DNA of 39,344 nt, taken from positions 1-39,344 of IMG/VR virus record IMGVR_UViG_3300033141_005909; one strand, 5' to 3'. The position numbers and the translations under genes were made by a program. The stretch's first letter is position 1. Every line of letters starts with the position of its first letter. Source of the stretch: a virus. The notes beneath the pieces were generated by a model, which saw only the letters and a list, made by a program, of their open reading frames with translations, made no database searches and was not told the DNA's origin. This document shows, piece after piece, positions 22,192-28,646 of the stretch.

Positions 22192-22862
22192 ATGTAAAGA
22201 TATACGGCTTAAGAAGGTCTGGGACAAATTATATCGCAAGTTTGTTGGAAAACAACTTTAAAGATGATGTTTTAATTCATATTGGCTGTTCTAAACATGA
22301 TATTCCTCAAATTTTAACAAAAGAGAAAATTCAAAAATGGATTGATGTTAGAAATTGTCATCAGACACCCTAATCAAAAAAGAACACTTTAAAGACATAT
22401 ATCAAATAGATAGAGTCTTAAATCAGGAAACTAAATATATTTATATATATAAAGATATTTTCAGCTGGTTATGGTCTTATAGAAAATATTCAAGATTTAA
22501 TCTTAATCATCCATTTGAACCCCCTTTAAAATTAACAGAATTCAGCCAAAAACAAAAGATTAGGCAGTTAGTTGATAAATAACTTCACATATTTAAAAAA
22601 AGCACGCCAGATTGGCTGTATTCTAATCAAATATGAAGAACTATTAAAATCGCCCTTTAAAATATTAGAAAAATTAGAAAAAAAATTTAAACTCACTAAA
22701 AAGAAGAAAAACTTTCAAGATAATGAATTCTATATTGGAGCAGGATTTACTCAATCTAATGAAAGATTTAACAAATCCTTTTATTTGAAAAAAGAATATT
22801 TAAAGGATTATACAAGAGAACAAGTTGATTTTATCACAAATCTTCTAAATAATTATTCTTAA
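22188..22862 (+). pseudogene. Sulfotransferase-like gene broken by two frameshifts
   Basis: Three frame pieces read as one protein: GLRRSGTNYIASLLENNF (P-loop-like sulfate-donor site, RRSGTNY), then TKYIYIYKDIFSWLWSYRKY, then CILIKYEELLKSPF. The first shift lies at 22356-22370, exactly at a GTCATCAGACA motif; deleting those 11 bases (22357-22367) restores the frame. The second shift is near 22580, where two bases appear missing before AACTTC. Together they look like a decayed gene, or a sequencing error at one site. A sulfotransferase would use PAPS, which the CysC-like kinase at 30082 could make. Confidence 0.6.
22357..22367 (+). repeat. GTCATCAGACA motif copy 4 (at a frameshift)
   Basis: Sits at the first break of the sulfotransferase-like gene; removing these 11 bases restores the frame. 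Confidence 0.6.
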
Positions 22863-23997
22863 AACTTTCTTCAATTGAACAATCGTTAGAAAAGGAATAA
22901 ATGTCAATCTCATCAGGCATACAACCCTGAGCAATCTTCTCACTCAGCCAATTAACTAATTCCAAATATCTATTTCCAAACTTTTTCTTAATCTCTGGAT
23001 TATCATTTAAATATTTGATTGCTATATCTCTTTCATCCTGACTAAACGTTTTGTTTTTATCTATTTTTTTCAATTCTTCATATCCAAAATCCTGAAATTC
23101 AGGATTTATCTCTCTCCCTCTTGATGTAATAGCAATATATCCTTTTTTAATTAAATCCGGCTCAATCTCATATTTGATATAATCTTCGCTTTTTCTTAAA
23201 AATAAACTAATTATACGAACTCCAACTTTTTTATGTTTTTTAACGATTTCTAAATATTTTTCCTGCAAATCAGACAAACCAGAATATAGATTAATTTTTT
23301 TTAATCTAAATACTTTTTCTAATGTTTTCAAACTATAATCCCCATATAACTGCATCATATTTAATAGATTATTCAAAATACGAATATTTGTAGAAAAATT
23401 AAGCAAATATTCACTAACCTGTTTATTGCATCCTTTTTTTTCAAGCAATTCCATTAATAAATCCTTATCCAATTCGCTTAATTCAATCTCTTGAAACCTG
23501 TTCCGCAATGGTTTTGATAATGCCTGCGGTTCAGTTGTTGTTGCAACAAACATACAATCCAAAGGAACAATTTTCCCATCTACTGCTAATTCTCCATCCT
23601 GTATTGCAGGATATATAATTTCAGAAGTTTTTGTATTCCAAGAATGGATTTCATCAATCAAAACCAAGCAATTCGGCTTTAAATTGCTTAAAATATTAAT
23701 AACTTTCTCACTTCTCATATTCCCATTCAAATAGATGAAAGGACGCCCTGTTTCAACACTTAACATTCTCCCAGTAGAAGATTTTCCAGTCCCTTCCTGT
23801 CCAAATAACAGCAGATTAATATTTTCTTTTCTTGCTTTCTGAATTATCAATCTTAAAATCTCCTTGACATTTTCCTCATAGATTAAATCTTCAAATTGAG
23901 GGGCAGTTAATTCTTCTCCAATAGGAGCAATTTTATTGATCTCCCCTTTTTCTTCAACTTCTATATTGAGGTAATCTTCCTCTAATTTTTCAAACAT
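22834..23997 (-). CDS. RuvB-like AAA+ Holliday-junction motor
   Basis: 387 residues. Walker A GQEGTGKS (66-73), Walker B VLIDEIH (112-118), a segment AIQDGELAVDG in the RuvB position, sensor 1 VATTTEP, and PLRNRFQ with the arginine finger. The C-terminal winged helix has DLIKKGYIAITSRGREIN, which matches the RuvB C-terminal domain. RuvB drives branch migration at four-way junctions in bacteria and is normally absent from Archaea. Its 3' end overlaps the sulfotransferase-like gene by 29 bases, tail to tail. Last gene of the minus-strand operon. Confidence 0.78.
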   Translation of the reverse strand: MFEKLEEDYLNIEVEEKGEINKIAPIGEELTAPQFEDLIYEENVKEILRLIIQKARKENINLLLFGQEGTGKSSTGRMLSVETGRPFIYLNGNMRSEKVINILSNLKPNCLVLIDEIHSWNTKTSEIIYPAIQDGELAVDGKIVPLDCMFVATTTEPQALSKPLRNRFQEIELSELDKDLLMELLEKKGCNKQVSEYLLNFSTNIRILNNLLNMMQLYGDYSLKTLEKVFRLKKINLYSGLSDLQEKYLEIVKKHKKVGVRIISLFLRKSEDYIKYEIEPDLIKKGYIAITSRGREINPEFQDFGYEELKKIDKNKTFSQDERDIAIKYLNDNPEIKKKFGNRYLELVNWLSEKIAQGCMPDEIDIYSFSNDCSIEESFKNNYLEDL

Positions 23998-24145
23998 TTT
24001 TCCACATTTTTACAGCAGATGGACTATTTTTCTTTTCACCTTTTAAAAATCCATTAAAACCATTCCAAAATAACTTTTCCTTATCAGACATCTTTTTCCA
24101 TTCTCTTAATTTTTTATTATATTTTTTTGATTCTATTTCTTTCAT
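23990..24145 (-). CDS. Small basic protein upstream of the RuvB-like gene
   Basis: 51 residues (KEIESKKYNKKLREWKKMS, then KLFWNGFNGFLKGEKKN). It overlaps the RuvB-like start by 8 bases and so is probably co-translated. Basic charge suggests nucleic-acid contact. Not recognised. Confidence 0.45.
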   Translation of the reverse strand: MKEIESKKYNKKLREWKKMSDKEKLFWNGFNGFLKGEKKNSPSAVKMWKNV

Positions 24146-24202
24146 TTCTTAAAATGTTAAGCGATTATCAAATTAAAAAAAAAGAAAAAAAATAAATTTT
24201 TT

Positions 24203-24424
24203 TTAGTTTTCTCTCTTTTTTATTATTTCTTTAAATTCCTCAATAGCATCTCTTTTCAAATCCTCGTCCCAACTCTTATAAATATCTACCCAAATCTGCT
24301 TATCAAACCAACTTAAACACCATTCTTCCCACTCGTCATCTGTAAGTTTTTCAATTAGTTCATTAAACTCAACTTCTACATCATAACCCTCGTCGCAGTT
24401 TGTTAAAATTGCTTTTTCTATCAT
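24203..24424 (-). CDS. Small acidic protein
   Basis: 73 residues, very acidic (EKLTDDEWEEWCLSWFDKQIW). Starts at an ATGA overlap with the preceding gene. An acidic, DNA-mimic-like composition is visible but cannot be tested here. Function unknown. Confidence 0.5.
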   Translation of the reverse strand: MIEKAILTNCDEGYDVEVEFNELIEKLTDDEWEEWCLSWFDKQIWVDIYKSWDEDLKRDAIEEFKEIIKKREN

Positions 24425-24990
24425 TTTATATATGCTTTTAACAATTCTTCTTCATTCACTCGTTTAACACTGCTCTCGTATGCTTCATTTCGTTGTTCCT
24501 GTGTCATATAATCTTTTAATAAGTTATTAATTTCCTCATCTAAATTACCCCAACCCAAAACCATAACTAACCAATTCTTATAAGGACAAATAAAAGAATT
24601 ATACAACTTAAATCCATTTCCATTAGTGAAAATACACTTTAAAACCTTTCCTTTTTGAATTAACTCATCTCGTAGTGGCTCACAATCAACAAGATAATAT
24701 TGTTCAATAATCATTCCCCGCATCTCACTTAAATCAACTAAATCTTCTTCTGTGTAATCAATATATTTTGTTTTTTCTAATTTTCGTCGTGGCTGTCCAT
24801 TTACCAAATTGAAAACATCAAAACATTCATTCCCCTGTTCATCAAAATATCTCTTCCTGCCTCTTCCTTCAATTTTCATCTTTAAAATATTGCCTTTTTC
24901 ATCACAATAAGGAAAGGATTTTCTTGCTTTCTCTATTTTGTTAATTCTTGCTCTATATTTTCCAATCTGTATTTTATTCCAACTTGCCAT
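24421..24990 (-). CDS. Unknown protein of about 189 residues
   Basis: Start chosen at ATG 24990, two bases after the previous gene's stop region; a TTG 15 bases earlier lies inside that gene. N-terminal part is basic (GKYRARINKIEKARKSF). The middle carries FVLV-like strands and YIDYTEEDLVDL, then a strand-rich end with KVLKCIFTNGNGFKLYNSF and NWLVMVLGWGNL. I do not recognise it with confidence; a faint order resembling Ku-type DNA-end proteins is noted elsewhere and not claimed. Confidence 0.55.
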   Translation of the reverse strand: MASWNKIQIGKYRARINKIEKARKSFPYCDEKGNILKMKIEGRGRKRYFDEQGNECFDVFNLVNGQPRRKLEKTKYIDYTEEDLVDLSEMRGMIIEQYYLVDCEPLRDELIQKGKVLKCIFTNGNGFKLYNSFICPYKNWLVMVLGWGNLDEEINNLLKDYMTQEQRNEAYESSVKRVNEEELLKAYIK

Positions 24991-24991
24991 T

Positions 24992-25228
24992 TTACTTTTT
25001 TTCAACTATTGAAAAATTTTCTGAAAATTCTTTAATCCTATTCTCTTCTTCGTTTGCGATTTCTTCTTCAACTTCCTGCAATTTTTTAATCTGGTGAGCA
25101 ATTTCTTGTTTAATTAAGTGGTGTTGCTGTGTAGCACCCAAATCCAAAAGAATTTGAGCAAATCCCTTTAAATTCCCTTTAACATACTGACAAAATGCTT
25201 CTTCAACTTTCTTTCTTATCACTGCCAT
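24992..25228 (-). CDS. Hypothetical helical protein
   Basis: 78 residues from ATG 25228, which overlaps the end of the small zinc protein. Helical, with a likely coiled coil (LIKQEIAHQIKKLQEVEEEIA). Ends two bases before the ATG of the next gene. No family recognised. Confidence 0.5.
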   Translation of the reverse strand: MAVIRKKVEEAFCQYVKGNLKGFAQILLDLGATQQHHLIKQEIAHQIKKLQEVEEEIANEEENRIKEFSENFSIVEKK

Positions 25229-25334
25229 TTTTAATAAGATTCTCACAATCTGAACAAATCCAAATTTCCCTGAGAGTTTCTCCATCTATTATAGAATGTT
25301 CTGCCTTGCAATTTCCACAAAATTGGCAATTCAT
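25203..25334 (-). CDS. Short zinc-finger protein
   Basis: 43 residues with CQFCGNC near the start and CSDC about 20 residues later (WICSDCENLI), a small zinc-ribbon pattern. Starts with ATGA overlap behind the previous gene and overlaps the next by 26 bases. Role unknown. Confidence 0.55.
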   Translation of the reverse strand: MNCQFCGNCKAEHSIIDGETLREIWICSDCENLIKNGSDKKES

Positions 25335-25537
25335 TCTAAATCTGAAATGTCCGTTTGCAGAAGATTTAAACTTTGAAATCTATGTTCTTCAATTCTTTCT
25401 AAAATACGATTTTTCAAATCAATTGGAATGTCTGCACTGCTCGTTTCTTTTTCTAATTGTTCAAACCTCTTTAATCTGTCATCTATTTGGTTGGTAGCAA
25501 TCGCTTCTTTAAACTTCTCTTTAATTATCTCTAACAT
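25331..25537 (-). CDS. Hypothetical helical protein
   Basis: 68 residues from ATG 25537, placed 6 bases after a strong Shine-Dalgarno AAAGGAGGT. Helical with mixed charge (IKEKFKEAIATNQIDD, FEQLEKETSS). ATGA overlap with the short zinc protein. Not recognised. Confidence 0.5.
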   Translation of the reverse strand: MLEIIKEKFKEAIATNQIDDRLKRFEQLEKETSSADIPIDLKNRILERIEEHRFQSLNLLQTDISDLE

Positions 25538-25541
25538 TTTT

Positions 25542-25571
25542 TTACCTCCTTTCAATTATTTTAATATCCAT
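25542..25571 (-). other. Nine-residue leaderless leader ORF
   Basis: ATG 25571 is about 26 bases from the TATA-like box and codes MDIKIIERR then stop. The Shine-Dalgarno of the following gene (AAAGGAGGT) lies within its end, so ribosomes ending here could reload at 25537. Coupling leader likely; the peptide itself need not matter. Confidence 0.4.
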
Positions 25572-25593
25572 TTTATTTTTTGCCCTTTAAATT

Positions 25594-25601
25594 TATTTAA
25601 A
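25594..25601 (-). promoter_or_regulatory. TATA-like box on the minus strand
   Basis: TTTAAATA on the minus strand, centred about 26 bases from ATG 25571, with an AT-rich surround. Confidence 0.5.
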
Positions 25602-25659
25602 TTTAATTCAACATTACAATCAAAAAAAATTTACAATCAAAAAAAATAAAAATCTTTTC

Positions 25660-26049
25660 TTATTTTATCTCTCTATGATATTCTTCAATTTTCTTTAAAA
25701 TCTCTTGTGCCTGTTTCTTATCTATTGTTTCATTATTTAATTTTTCTTGTAAATACTGAAAAAAGTCATTATCTATAAGTGCCTGTTCCAGACAACAATA
25801 AGCGGAAGTTACCAACTGCCTGTTTAAACTGCTGTTATCTATAAGTCCCTCGTCTGCATATTCTAATAAATTGGTTTCTTCTATAAATTTAAGGGCTGTT
25901 TGGTTGTCTTGTGGCGTGTTGCTGTCTATTTCTTCGTGTGCTATATCCCAAAAATAAACTTCTCTCTCTGTCTCTATGTGTATAAGTTCGTCCTTTACTC
26001 GCTCTAAAATAGCATTTAAGGTATTCTTTATTATTTCTTCTGTTTCCAT
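25660..26049 (-). CDS. Hypothetical acidic helical protein
   Basis: 129 residues (IIKNTLNAILERVKDELIH, then LIDNSSLNRQLVTSAYCCLE). Strong Shine-Dalgarno AAAGGAGGT 7 bases before ATG. About 100 bases of intergenic DNA precede it, holding two tiny possible leaders and a TATA-like region. Function unknown. Confidence 0.5.
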   Translation of the reverse strand: METEEIIKNTLNAILERVKDELIHIETEREVYFWDIAHEEIDSNTPQDNQTALKFIEETNLLEYADEGLIDNSSLNRQLVTSAYCCLEQALIDNDFFQYLQEKLNNETIDKKQAQEILKKIEEYHREIK

Positions 26050-26173
26050 TCTTCTTTACCTCCTTTCAATTCTTTAATTATGCCTTTTATTTTTAATTTC
26101 ATTTTTTTTAAACATCAAATTCCCCCTTTAATTTAGAAAATTAACAAAAAAATAAATAAATATAGTCATCTTT

Positions 26174-26569
26174 TTAGTTTTCTACTCTTGGAGCGATTAT
26201 AATCCTGAAAAACTCATTTTCTAATTTAATCGGGAAGTCATCTAATGAGTAAACTTTTATGGATTCCCCTGATTCTTTTAAAATTTTAACTGCCTTTTCA
26301 AGATATTCTGCGGATATTTTAACCCCTGTTTTAACTTCCCGATTATAATCAAGAGTCGGATCTTCTCTTGCGGTGTCTTTATCAATAAATCGTCTTAAAA
26401 GTTTTTTTGCGTAGTCATTAAGTCCAGTTATACAACAAACATTTGCATCATCAAAAACAGCATAATCCCTGTTTAATACTTCCTCTTCTGTCGGATTATT
26501 CTGCTGAATCTCAAAAATCCTGTCCAGTGCTTTTAAAACTTTAACTTCCTGTTTTAAATCTAATTCCAT
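26174..26569 (-). CDS. Hypothetical protein
   Basis: 131 residues. It has a helical start (QEVKVLKALDRIFEIQQ), a DANVCCITGLNDYAKKLL segment and a strand-rich end (IKVYSLDDFPIKLENEFF). Both a TATA-like TTTATATT about 27 bases upstream and a Shine-Dalgarno AAAGGGGG lie ahead of ATG. No family recognised. Confidence 0.5.
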   Translation of the reverse strand: MELDLKQEVKVLKALDRIFEIQQNNPTEEEVLNRDYAVFDDANVCCITGLNDYAKKLLRRFIDKDTAREDPTLDYNREVKTGVKISAEYLEKAVKILKESGESIKVYSLDDFPIKLENEFFRIIIAPRVEN

Positions 26570-26601
26570 TTTAAACCCCCTTTCAGTTTTTTGAATATAA
26601 A

Positions 26602-26619
26602 CCCGCCATTTAAGGCGGG
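26602..26619 (-). terminator. Hairpin CCCGCC/GGCGGG between minus-strand genes
   Basis: A perfect six-base GC stem with loop ATTTAA, in a very AT-rich setting, lies between the end of the HExxH gene and the promoter of the next. Probable terminator or processing site for the upstream transcript. Confidence 0.5.
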
Positions 26620-26648
26620 ATATTTTAAAAAAGCGGTGAGTTTTATTT

Positions 26649-27071
26649 TCATCTGATAATCCCCCATTTTAGTTTTGCAGTTTCTGGATAATCCTTCTTA
26701 ATATACTCCTTCACTCTTTTATCAATTCTCTTCAATCCCCTATTAACCGCCATCTGTGTTCTGATTGCTATATGTCTTTTACTTCTTACCCTAATCTTTC
26801 TTTTGATTGGAATCTTATAAGCCCTCATCACCTCAAAACTAAACATTTCACATAAATACTCCTGCAAATACATAGGTTTGACTTTTGAGTTTACCTTATG
26901 CCCTATTTCGTGGAGCCCAACTTGTAATCTCTCAGCATTAATAGGTTTTGAAATATACGCCTTATTCTTTGATTCTGAATATCTTCCAGTATTTGACTTA
27001 AAGAAATACTCAAAATTAACTTGATTCTCTTTTGCAACTTTCTCAAAAATTTCTATATATTTATTTGTCAT
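26649..27071 (-). CDS. HExxH zinc metallopeptidase-like protein
   Basis: 140 residues from ATG 27071; a TTG 33 bases earlier is unlikely. QVGLHEIGHKV carries the HExxH zinc site, followed by LQEYLCEMFSFEVMRAY where a third ligand could lie. The layout recalls ImmA/IrrE-type peptidases that cut repressors, though the rest is basic and unlike that family. Starts in an ATGA overlap with the membrane-type gene upstream. Could control viral induction. Confidence 0.55.
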   Translation of the reverse strand: MTNKYIEIFEKVAKENQVNFEYFFKSNTGRYSESKNKAYISKPINAERLQVGLHEIGHKVNSKVKPMYLQEYLCEMFSFEVMRAYKIPIKRKIRVRSKRHIAIRTQMAVNRGLKRIDKRVKEYIKKDYPETAKLKWGIIR

Positions 27072-27232
27072 TCTATTAGGATATAATTCCCACCCCCCAA
27101 CCAATTTTTATAAATAATAAAAGAAAAAAAGGATAAGAAAAAGAATCTTATCCTACTCAATAAGGAAGGTTTATATAACCTTATCTTATTCTTTCTAAGT
27201 GCCTCACACACTCTTTTATTTATTGCTTTCAT
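27068..27232 (-). CDS. Small protein with a hydrophobic segment
   Basis: 54 residues from ATG 27232, the leaderless start set by the TATA box at 27252-27259. The first 20 residues are basic (INKRVCEALRKNKIRLY); the end has FFFLSFFSFIIY, which could be a membrane helix. Four-base overlap with the metallopeptidase supports coupled translation. A terminator-like hairpin lies inside the gene. Confidence 0.45.
   Translation of the reverse strand: MKAINKRVCEALRKNKIRLYKPSLLSRIRFFFLSFFSFIIYKNWLGGGNYILIE
27129..27153 (-). terminator. Hairpin plus T run inside the first minus-strand gene
   Basis: AGGATAAG/CTTATCCT pair perfectly; on the minus strand the stem is followed by CTTTTTTTCTTTT. This resembles an intrinsic terminator 80-100 bases after the start, so it may attenuate the minus-strand operon or end a short RNA. 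Confidence 0.45.
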
Positions 27233-27251
27233 ATCTCTTATTATGAAAAGG

Positions 27252-27259
27252 TATTTATA
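27252..27259 (-). promoter_or_regulatory. TATA-like box of the minus-strand operon
   Basis: TATAAATA on the minus strand centred about 24 bases from ATG 27232. It drives leftward transcription away from the divergent region. Confidence 0.55.
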
Positions 27260-27414
27260 TATTTTTCTATTCTGTTTTTTTTGAGTTATTCGGTTATTCT
27301 CGTCGGACAAAGAGTTTTTTTGTAGTTATTAGAGAATAAAAACAAACATCTTATAGTTATTGATTAATCCCATTATTAGAGCAATATGTTATATATGTTT
27401 GGATATCTATTATT

Positions 27415-27435
27415 GTAATGGAATATATCCATTAC
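27415..27435. repeat. Perfect dyad GTAATGGA/TCCATTAC
   Basis: Eight-base perfect inverted repeat with a five-base centre (ATATA), an operator-like site for a dimeric regulator such as the nearby AbrB or ribbon-helix-helix proteins. Confidence 0.5.
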
Positions 27436-27469
27436 CATAGTCCAGCCCTTCTCTTTTTCTTTTTGAATC

Positions 27470-27480
27470 GTCATCAGACA
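27470..27480 (+). repeat. GTCATCAGACA motif copy 5 (divergent region)
   Basis: Followed by GG as in copies 3 and 6; together with copy 6 it brackets the iteron cluster as an inverted pair. Confidence 0.6.
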
Positions 27481-27540
27481 GGCACAACAAAATACATAAT
27501 AAATTATACTTCTTTCTTTTTCTTATATTCCCTTATGTCT

Positions 27541-27585
27541 TATTATGTTTTATTATGTTTTATTATGCTTTATTATGCCTTATTC
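27541..27585. repeat. 10-base tandem repeat (TATTATGYTT, four and a half copies)
   Basis: TATTATGTTT twice, then TATTATGCTT, TATTATGCCT and a partial fifth unit. A period of about one helical turn places protein-binding sites on one DNA face, as with iterons. Confidence 0.6.
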
Positions 27586-27626
27586 AATCGCACAATAAGA
27601 GATATTTACAATAAGGATATGATGTT

Positions 27627-27676
27627 ATTCCAGTAAGGGTATAATCTCATTCCAGTAAGGGCTCTCTTATTGGAAT
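27627..27676. repeat. Two ATTCCAGTAAGGG direct repeats plus an inverted partner
   Basis: ATTCCAGTAAGGG at 27627-27639 and 27649-27661, spaced 22 bases (about two turns), with CTTATTGGAAT at 27666-27676 as a near-perfect inverted copy. A clustered binding site. Confidence 0.6.
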
Positions 27677-27919
27677 AATACTTATATTATAAGACAAAGG
27701 ATTATAGTCATAACTCATAAGTATAAGAGGATAATATAAAGGTTCCATAGGAAATGGGGATATCAATATTTACAAAATTCATCTCTTATTATTAATCCAT
27801 ATGGGCGGGATATGGGGGATTTTTAGTTTTATTTCTCTTATTTTGCTATACCCCTGCTTCTTGTGGAATAAAAATATATTTTTAATCAAATTTATAATCA
27901 TATAAGAGAAAAATTAATT

Positions 27920-27936
27920 ATAAGGGGGGGGCTTAT
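27920..27936. repeat. G8 tract cradled by ATAAG/CTTAT
   Basis: Eight G in a row flanked by a five-base inverted repeat, in very AT-rich DNA. Possibly a G-rich structure, or a Shine-Dalgarno-like element for the tiny ORF at 27935. Confidence 0.35.
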
Positions 27937-28039
27937 GGTTTTAGATAAAGGGAAAGTCTATAACAAACGACCATATTATTTATACCAAATTTTCAATGAA
28001 AACTATATGATTTATAGTTTAATGTTGAACTATTTATAG
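27935..28039 (+). CDS. Possible 34-residue ORF
   Basis: ATG four bases after a G8 tract, coding a Tyr-rich peptide (GKVYNKRPYYLYQIF). It may be an accident of the control region; no family recognised. Confidence 0.25.
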   Translation: MVLDKGKVYNKRPYYLYQIFNENYMIYSLMLNYL

Positions 28040-28047
28040 TTAATTCC

Positions 28048-28058
28048 TGTCTGATGAC
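28048..28058 (-). repeat. GTCATCAGACA motif copy 6 (divergent region, inverted)
   Basis: CCTGTCTGATGACAAC at 28046-28061, the exact reverse complement of the 16-base stretch at 21697. It lies just upstream of the TATA box of the rightward operon. Confidence 0.6.
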
Positions 28059-28065
28059 AACTAAA

Positions 28066-28075
28066 ATATTTAAAT
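28066..28075 (+). promoter_or_regulatory. TATA-like box of the rightward operon
   Basis: ATATTTAAAT centred 26 bases before the ATG at 28096, without Shine-Dalgarno; leaderless start. The motif copy at 28048-28058 is 8 bases upstream, where a regulator could block the promoter. Confidence 0.6.
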
Positions 28076-28095
28076 GGTAGGACATTACTTATTCT

Positions 28096-28293
28096 ATGGC
28101 GATAATTTTTGAACATCAATCTCCGGAATGGCAGGAGAAATTCAGACAACTCATGCTGTGTCAGGAGAATATGACTCGTTATTGTAAATTATATAATTTA
28201 AAATATCCCAAGAAAATGATAAATTGGGAGAAATTAGACAATGAGGCAAAGCAAGCAAGTTTAAGAGAAATAGAAACATTTATAAATGAATAA
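28096..28293 (+). CDS. Hypothetical small protein, first gene of the rightward operon
   Basis: 65 residues, helical (PEWQEKFRQLMLCQENM, then WEKLDNEAKQASLREIE). Leaderless. It overlaps the next gene by eight bases. Early viral regulator or host-interaction protein by position only. Confidence 0.5.
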   Translation: MAIIFEHQSPEWQEKFRQLMLCQENMTRYCKLYNLKYPKKMINWEKLDNEAKQASLREIETFINE

Positions 28294-28495
28294 AATATGT
28301 AATATTATGAATCATCCAGAAATTATTAAAAAATATCTCTTTGGGCAGGATAAGAAACTTCAGTTCTGCGGCTCCTGCATGGCTGTTATCATTCCAAAGG
28401 TTTTATTGAATGTCTTCAATATAGGGCCGGACAATAGAGAAGTGAGTGTGAGAATTACAAAAGAGGGAATACTAATATGCCCAAAAAATAAATAA
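28286..28495 (+). CDS. AbrB-like (swapped-hairpin) DNA-binding protein
   Basis: 69 residues. VIIPKVLLNVFNIGPDNREV and SVRITKEGILICP give the strand-IPK-helix-GxD-strand order of AbrB/SpoVT folds. It lacks the usual beginning strand, replaced by a Cys pair (FCGSC). AbrB-type proteins bind AT-rich operator DNA as dimers; the nearby dyads are candidate sites. An alternative start is the Met at 28307. Confidence 0.6.
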   Translation: MNKICNIMNHPEIIKKYLFGQDKKLQFCGSCMAVIIPKVLLNVFNIGPDNREVSVRITKEGILICPKNK

Positions 28496-28496
28496 T

Positions 28497-28646
28497 ATGC
28501 CTCAAGTAACAATTACATTAAGTCCTGAAGCAAATTCATTTGCAGAAAAATATTCTAAAGATACAGGCAGAACTAAATCAGGATTCATTGATTGGTTAAT
28601 TAAAAAATTTAAGGAAAAAGAAAAAAAAGATTTTATTAGAAAATGA
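28497..28646 (+). CDS. Ribbon-helix-helix regulator
   Basis: 49 residues. A first strand (PQVTITLSPEAN) is followed by helix one (FAEKYSKDTG) and helix two (TKSGFIDWLIKKF), the ribbon-helix-helix layout. Such proteins bind inverted repeats as dimers. ATGA overlap with the chaperonin gene. It probably regulates the divergent region. Confidence 0.65.
   Translation: MPQVTITLSPEANSFAEKYSKDTGRTKSGFIDWLIKKFKEKEKKDFIRK

Larger units (their letters stand above)
27311..28095. other. Divergent AT-rich control and candidate origin region
   Basis: About 785 bases with no convincing gene, lying between leftward (22834-27232) and rightward (28096 on) operons. It holds a dyad at 27415, a 10-base tandem repeat at 27541, repeated ATTCCAGTAAGGG at 27627, a G8 tract, and GTCATCAGACA copies in opposite orientations at 27470 and 28048. 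The layout of iterons and divergent promoters is typical of origin-control regions. No replication initiator gene was identified, so origin function is inference. Confidence 0.5.

Noticed and set aside
24421-24990. Ku-like DNA end-binding protein
   Set aside because: The order of strands and an EEDL-type segment recall Ku, but the length is short and no defining motif can be confirmed by eye.
27418-27636. 72-residue ORF in the divergent region
   Set aside because: It starts inside a dyad, runs through a tandem repeat, and is a Tyr/Phe/Leu-rich low-complexity reading of AT repeats without a ribosome site.
27500-27700. CRISPR array
   Set aside because: The 10-base tandem units are contiguous, without spacers, and no cas gene is present.
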